Source of the DNA: Nitrospina sp.
Lineage (GTDB): Bacteria > Nitrospinota > Nitrospinia > Nitrospinales > Nitrospinaceae
Assembly (NCBI GenBank): GCA_004357435.1
Contig: SMVS01000071.1
Span: 1 to 39,890 of the forward strand
Reading direction: 5' to 3'
DNA: 39,890 nt
Shown here: positions 36,102 to 39,890 of the stretch, one piece after another
Position numbering within the stretch: the stretch's first letter is position 1
Layout of the letters: each line of letters begins with the position of its first letter
The notes under the pieces: model-generated
Databases searched by the model: none
What the model was told of the DNA's origin: nothing
Seen by the model: the letters and a program-made list of their open reading frames with translations, nothing else
Program-made: the position numbers and the translations under genes

Positions 36102-37502
36102 ATGACCGCCACCCCCGAACAGATTTGCTCCAAAATTAAAAATTCGCTGACCGATTCCGGGATGTTTTCCGCTGATGAAGCCGACCCGGCCCACCACTGG
36201 CGGATTTCGCCTGACCCTTATTTCCTGACGCCCGATGATTGCGCATTTTTTGAAGGGCTGGGCGAACATCTCTTGAAATTTTACGGTGCTCTCAACCGCT
36301 TGTACCTGGACAGCGCCAAGGGTAAAGCCCCGGCGTGGGTCGCCGAGTATCTGGATTTGGGCAAGCCGTCCGACCTGATTGATTTTGGGAAGATGAAGCG
36401 GTTCAAAAACCAGCTTCCGGGGATCATTCGCCCTGATGTTATTGTGACCGAAACTGGATTTTCCGTCACCGAGCTGGATTCGGTGCCGGGTGGATTTGGC
36501 GTGACTGCCGGATTGATGGACTGGTATGCCCAAAATGGTTGGAATGTGCTGGGTCAGGAAAACGGGGGCCTGCCGTCCAAATTTCAGCAAATGATTGAAT
36601 CGTATGCGGGCAAACCGGGTTGTACGCTGGCGCTGGTGGTCTCCGACGAGTCGCGGGATTATCTCAGGGAGATGCAATATTTGAGTAAGATTTTGAATGA
36701 CAGGGGATTCTCAGCGTATGTGGTGCATCCCAAAGAGGTATTATTTAAGGAAGAGGGGTTGTCTCTGGAGATGGGGACAGGCGAAGTTGCAATTGACGTA
36801 ATTTACCGTTTTTTTGAGCTATTTGACCTTAAAAATATCCAAAAATCGGAACTTTTGATGTTTTCTGCGAAAAAGGGCCGGGTCCGGACCACGCCCCCGT
36901 ACAAGCATTATTTGGAAGAAAAGCTTAGTTTTGCCCTGTTTCACCACCCGGCCTTGAATGATTGGTGGGAAAAAGCCCTGGGGGTTGAAACTTTTGCCCT
37001 TTTGGCTCATCTAATTCCAAACACCTGGATATTGGACAATCGTCCTCTACCGCCGCACGCAGTGATCCCGGATTTGGTTCTGCAGGGCAACCAGGTGAAC
37101 GATTGGAAGGACCTTTACCCCTTGACCCAGAAGGAGCGGCGGTTGGTGATCAAGCCTTCCGGGTTTTCCCCCGAATCGTGGGGTAGCCGGGGAGTGGTGA
37201 TTGGCCACGATGTATCCAGTAAGGATTGGCAGGCGACCCTCGACAAAGGGTTGGGGGAATTCCCGGCGCAACCCTACATTTTGCAGAAATTTCACAAGGG
37301 AAAACGGGTCACTGTCCGGTATTGGGATGTCCCATCTCAGTCTCTTAAGGACATGGAAAGCCGGGTGCGATTGACCCCTTATTATTTTGTCATCGGGGAC
37401 CGGGCGGAACTGGGCGGTATTCTGGCCACTCTGGTGCCGCATGACAAAAAGAAAATCCACGGTATGGTGGATGCGGTCCTAGCGCCTTGTGCCCGGACCT
37501 AA
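36102..37502 (+). CDS. probable ATP-grasp enzyme
   Basis: 466 aa, no signal peptide. Features suggesting an ATP-grasp fold: VTELDSVPGGFGV (about residues 123-135), a central Rossmann-like part (CTLALVVSDESRDYLREMQY), and a C-terminal lysine block LVIKPSGFSPESWGSRG with K351, followed by YILQKFHKGKRV (Q395-K396). Order and spacing recall the permuted ATP-grasp/glutathionylspermidine-synthase-like group, but I cannot assign a substrate. An in-frame TTG 39 nt upstream is possible; ATG 36102 is used. It begins a three-gene unit with a glutaredoxin (17 nt) and a KamA-like gene. Confidence 0.55.
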   Translation: MTATPEQICSKIKNSLTDSGMFSADEADPAHHWRISPDPYFLTPDDCAFFEGLGEHLLKFYGALNRLYLDSAKGKAPAWVAEYLDLGKPSDLIDFGKMKRFKNQLPGIIRPDVIVTETGFSVTELDSVPGGFGVTAGLMDWYAQNGWNVLGQENGGLPSKFQQMIESYAGKPGCTLALVVSDESRDYLREMQYLSKILNDRGFSAYVVHPKEVLFKEEGLSLEMGTGEVAIDVIYRFFELFDLKNIQKSELLMFSAKKGRVRTTPPYKHYLEEKLSFALFHHPALNDWWEKALGVETFALLAHLIPNTWILDNRPLPPHAVIPDLVLQGNQVNDWKDLYPLTQKERRLVIKPSGFSPESWGSRGVVIGHDVSSKDWQATLDKGLGEFPAQPYILQKFHKGKRVTVRYWDVPSQSLKDMESRVRLTPYYFVIGDRAELGGILATLVPHDKKKIHGMVDAVLAPCART

Positions 37503-37519
37503 AAATTAAAGTTGGCAGT

Positions 37520-37765
37520 ATGATGAAACTCTATAACATTGACGGTTGCGGTTATTGCGGTATGGTCCGGGAAGTTTTGGAAAAACTGGACCTTGAATAC
37601 GAAAAAATTGATGTTCCCTGGCCGCACCATATGCGGAAAGAAGTCAAAGAAGTATCGGGCCAGAGTCATGTTCCCGTCATGGTCGATGGCGAAGTCATTC
37701 TCAGTGATGAATATGAAATCATCGACTACTTGAAAACTACTTATTCTTCCAAGACCCAAAATTAA
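37520..37765 (+). CDS. small glutaredoxin-like protein
   Basis: 81 aa thioredoxin-fold protein. The active-site CGYC (C10, C13) follows MMKLYNIDG; the cis-proline motif is HVPVMVDG and the glutathione-site-like LSDEYEIIDYL follows. This fits glutaredoxin or the N-terminal domain of glutathione transferases. Two adjacent ATG codons (37520, 37523) are possible; upstream in-frame codons overlapping the previous gene are rejected. It lies 17 nt after the ATP-grasp gene and 13 nt before the aminomutase gene. Confidence 0.88.
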   Translation: MMKLYNIDGCGYCGMVREVLEKLDLEYEKIDVPWPHHMRKEVKEVSGQSHVPVMVDGEVILSDEYEIIDYLKTTYSSKTQN

Positions 37766-37778
37766 ATAAAGGTAAAAC

Positions 37779-38912
37779 ATGGAACTCTGGCAAAAACAAT
37801 TGAGCGCGAGTGTAGTAAAAGTGGAAGACTTGCCTTTCGTTTCCGGTTCTGAGGTGTATAAGGAAAAACTTCGGAGAGTGTCCGAAATTTTCCCGATCCG
37901 CATCAACTCATATTTTCTGGAACAAATCAAAGAAGAGAACGACCCGTTATGGAAACAGGTGGTGCCCTCTGTAGAAGAGTTGGATGACTTTCTGAGCGCC
38001 GAGGAATCGCTGGAATCTGATCCGCTACGTGAAGAGCGGGACATGCCCGTGCCCGAGCTGGTGCACCGTTACCCGGACCGGGTACTGCTGATGCTGAACA
38101 ACCAATGCCCCATCATTTGCCGGTTCTGCACCCGCAAACGAAAAATTGGATTTCCCGGCATCGTCACCCGCGAAACCCTGCGCCAGGGCATCGAGTACAT
38201 CGCTCAACATCCTGAGATCCGTGATGTCATCATGTCCGGCGGCGACCCTCTGCTGGTGCCGGATAAAGAGCTGGAACGCATTCTATCGGCGTTACGCGAT
38301 ATATCTCATGTGGAGATTATCCGCATCGGCACCCGCGTGCCGGGAACGCTTCCGGAACGTATCACTCCAGAGTTGTGCGCCATGTTGAAAAAATACCATC
38401 CCCTGTACGCCAACCTGCATTTCAATCATCCTGATGAAATCACTCCGGAAGTGGAACGGGCCTGCAACCGGCTGGCCGATGCCGGAATTCCGCTGGGCAG
38501 TCAGACGGTTTTGCTGAAAGGCGTGAACGACGACGTGGAGATCATGAAAGAACTGATGCTCAAGTTGCTTAAAATGCGCGTGAAACCTTATTACCTTTAT
38601 CAGGCTGACATGACCCTGGGCACCGATCATTTTCGAACCACCGTTGAAAAAGGTTTGGAGATCATCCAGGGATTGATGGGGCACATTTCGGGAATGGCGG
38701 TGCCTTATTTTGTGATTGACGCGCCCGGCGGCGGCGGCAAAGTCAGACTGCTCCCCGATACGGTGATTGAGCGCAATGATAAAGAAGTCATCATTAAAAA
38801 CTTTGAGGGAAAAGTTTTCCATTACCCGCAACCGGTTGATAAAAAATCCAAACCCCGAAGAGCCGACCCCGCTGTCCCTGCTGCTACCGAAAAGCTTTGT
38901 GAAATGGCTTGA
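37779..38912 (+). CDS. kamA: lysine 2,3-aminomutase-family radical SAM enzyme
   Basis: 377 aa. Radical SAM cluster C110-x3-C114-x2-C117 (CPIICRFC), then TRKRKIG. The PLP lysine is in GGGGKVRLLPD (K321). Two aspartates that bind substrate lysine in clostridial KamA are conserved: D277 (QADMTLGTDHFRT) and D314 (FVIDAPGG). So it should convert L-lysine, or a close analogue, to beta-lysine. No beta-lysine acetyltransferase (AblB) and no EF-P/EpmA gene is in the window, so osmolyte synthesis and EF-P modification are both open. It is slightly shorter than clostridial KamA (~416 aa). ATG start with AAAGG; third gene of the unit. Confidence 0.85.
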   Translation: MELWQKQLSASVVKVEDLPFVSGSEVYKEKLRRVSEIFPIRINSYFLEQIKEENDPLWKQVVPSVEELDDFLSAEESLESDPLREERDMPVPELVHRYPDRVLLMLNNQCPIICRFCTRKRKIGFPGIVTRETLRQGIEYIAQHPEIRDVIMSGGDPLLVPDKELERILSALRDISHVEIIRIGTRVPGTLPERITPELCAMLKKYHPLYANLHFNHPDEITPEVERACNRLADAGIPLGSQTVLLKGVNDDVEIMKELMLKLLKMRVKPYYLYQADMTLGTDHFRTTVEKGLEIIQGLMGHISGMAVPYFVIDAPGGGGKVRLLPDTVIERNDKEVIIKNFEGKVFHYPQPVDKKSKPRRADPAVPAATEKLCEMA

Positions 38913-38993
38913 TCTCCTGGCCAGTTTGAAGAAGTTTGGAAATGCCTTTCGGCCCGTTGGTTCCGTTCTTCAGTCCGAGCGCAGTCTTCTTTT

Positions 38994-39022
38994 TTGACAG
39001 CCCACCTGCGCACATTTATACT
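38994..39022 (+). promoter_or_regulatory. near-consensus sigma70 promoter before pilin gene
   Basis: TTGACA (38994-38999), 17-nt spacer, TATACT (39017-39022): 11 of 12 consensus bases at ideal spacing, the best promoter seen in the window. It lies 36 nt before the pilin-like start. Confidence 0.75.
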
Positions 39023-39058
39023 GAAATCCTTGTGAACTATTTGCCTGCAGGATGGGCC

Positions 39059-39415
39059 ATGTTTTTTGCCAGACAGAAAAATGCGCAAGGATTTTCCGCG
39101 CTTGAAATAATCATGGTGATAGTCATTGCCGGTGTTTTAGGCGCAGTGTTCATGCCGAGATTATCGACCGCCCCGATCAGTCTCGCCACGGCAGTGAGCA
39201 CTATCCAGTCGGACCTCAGATTTGCGCAGGAGCTGGCGATGTCGCGCAACCCCACGCCGGGAACACCGATTGGGATCACCTTCAGCGCGGGAACGAGAAC
39301 CTACACCGTCACCGATCCGGCCGGCGCCGTGACCATTGTGCGGAATTTGCCGTCCGATGTGATCCTCACCGTCGGCGGAAGAAGATCTATTTCACGACAG
39401 CGAATATTATTTTAA
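39059..39415 (+). CDS. type IV pilin/GspH-like protein, apparently truncated
   Basis: 118 aa. A prepilin N-terminus is clear: short leader ending G11, then F12-S-A-L-E16 (glutamate at +5) and the hydrophobic helix IIMVIVIAGVLGAVFMPRLS. It is followed by a GspH-like ATAVSTIQSDLRFAQELAMS and beta-strand material up to about LPSDVILTVGG. The last ~12 residues (RRSISRQRILF) are arginine-rich and unlike a pilin C-terminus; the expected final ~40 residues are missing. From there the DNA encodes TPR repeats in another frame. A longer in-frame reading from 38936 is rejected. Confidence 0.7.
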   Translation: MFFARQKNAQGFSALEIIMVIVIAGVLGAVFMPRLSTAPISLATAVSTIQSDLRFAQELAMSRNPTPGTPIGITFSAGTRTYTVTDPAGAVTIVRNLPSDVILTVGGRRSISRQRILF

Positions 39416-39890
39416 TCTGGCTGTTTATTATCACCAGAAAAAAAATTATTTGAAGGCGCTGGAGTTGTATGACAAGGCGTTGCAGTTGGACCCCGCTGAT
39501 GCGCGGCCTTATAATAACCGAAGCTTGATCCATCAAAAGCTTGGCAACAAGGATCAGGCCGTCGAAGGATTTTTAAAGGCCATTCGTCTGGACCCCGAAT
39601 ACGGCAAACCTTATAACAACATGGGCTTGGTCTATTACCATGAGGGTAATTATTCCGGTGCGGCGGCAAATTTCGAAAAAGCCATAGAGCTGGGTGAGAA
39701 TCATATGGAAAGTTACAATAATCTGGCCATTGTGTACAAAAATTTGAACCGCCTGAAAGAGGCCAAAGCATTGTATGAAAAAATTCTCACGCGGGTTCCC
39801 AGCCATGCGGAGGCCAGTTACAATCTGGCGTTGCTGTTGGAGGATGAAGGAAATATTGATTCCGCTGTTCAGTTCTACCGCCGATTTGTG
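39363..39890 (+). pseudogene. TPR-repeat coding sequence lacking a start, runs off the window
   Basis: From 39363 to the window end a continuous frame encodes at least five tetratricopeptide repeats: SEYYFNLAVYYHQKKNYLKA, RPYNNRSLIHQKLGNKDQAV, KPYNNMGLVYYHEGNYSGAA, ESYNNLAIVYKNLNRLKEAK and ASYNLALLLEDEGNIDSAVQ. The frame is closed upstream by TGA at 39360-39362 and has no ATG, GTG or TTG before the first repeat, while it overlaps the end of the pilin frame. It therefore looks like the 3' part of a TPR gene joined to the 5' part of a pilin gene. The 3' end is outside the window. Confidence 0.6.

Overview
The window holds 50 protein-coding genes or gene fragments and no rRNA, tRNA, CRISPR array or insertion sequence that I could recognise. 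It is moderately GC-rich bacterial chromosome from a Gram-negative type of organism: signal peptides, a type IV pilin, and a tesA/ybbA/ybbP arrangement. The gene style (C4 zinc forms of S14, S4 and L36, no map or rpmD in the cluster, stand-alone Rieske and KamA genes) made me think of Nitrospinota or a deltaproteobacterium-like lineage. That placement is an inference from memory of families, not a search result.

Region 1 (1-23792, all on +) is the core transcription/translation supercluster. It runs rpoB (3' end), rpoC, then str (rpsL, rpsG, fusA, tuf), S10 (rpsJ, rplC, rplD, rplW, rplB, rpsS, rplV, rpsC, rplP, rpmC, rpsQ), spc (rplN, rplX, rplE, rpsN, rpsH, rplF, rplR, rpsE, rplO, secY, adk, infA, rpmJ) and alpha (rpsM, rpsK, rpsD, rpoA, rplQ). 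From rpsL to rplQ no gap exceeds 84 nt, and several stop/start codons overlap, so the classical operons appear merged. The only large gap (4862-5029, before rpsL) carries a good extended -10 promoter and a set of mutually exclusive hairpins ending at the rpsL Shine-Dalgarno. Six small-subunit genes start with TTG or GTG while all fifteen large-subunit genes start with ATG.

Region 2 (23793-31080) is a set of short unrelated units. They are a cysteine-cluster (YkgJ-type) protein convergent to rplQ, a SAM methyltransferase, a secreted DUF1566-type protein, a small Rieske ferredoxin, and the ABC exporter pair ybbA-ybbP (-) diverging from a tesA-like GDSL esterase (+), the same neighbourhood as in E. 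coli.

Region 3 (31081-35884) has a TrpD2/YbiB-like protein (-) diverging from a radical SAM protein with a C-terminal cysteine cluster, then a CDP-alcohol phosphatidyltransferase and a stand-alone LON-domain protein (-). Two gene-free islands (29913-30366 and 34885-35218) contain the same repeat elements in opposite orientation and so bracket this segment.

Region 4 (36102-39890) starts with a tight three-gene unit: a probable ATP-grasp enzyme, a small glutaredoxin and a lysine 2,3-aminomutase-family radical SAM enzyme. It could be a small-molecule or protein-modification module. A near-consensus sigma70 promoter then drives a type IV pilin/GspH-like gene whose end is abruptly replaced, in another frame, by a tetratricopeptide-repeat coding sequence without a start codon. 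This looks like a deletion junction or an assembly join.
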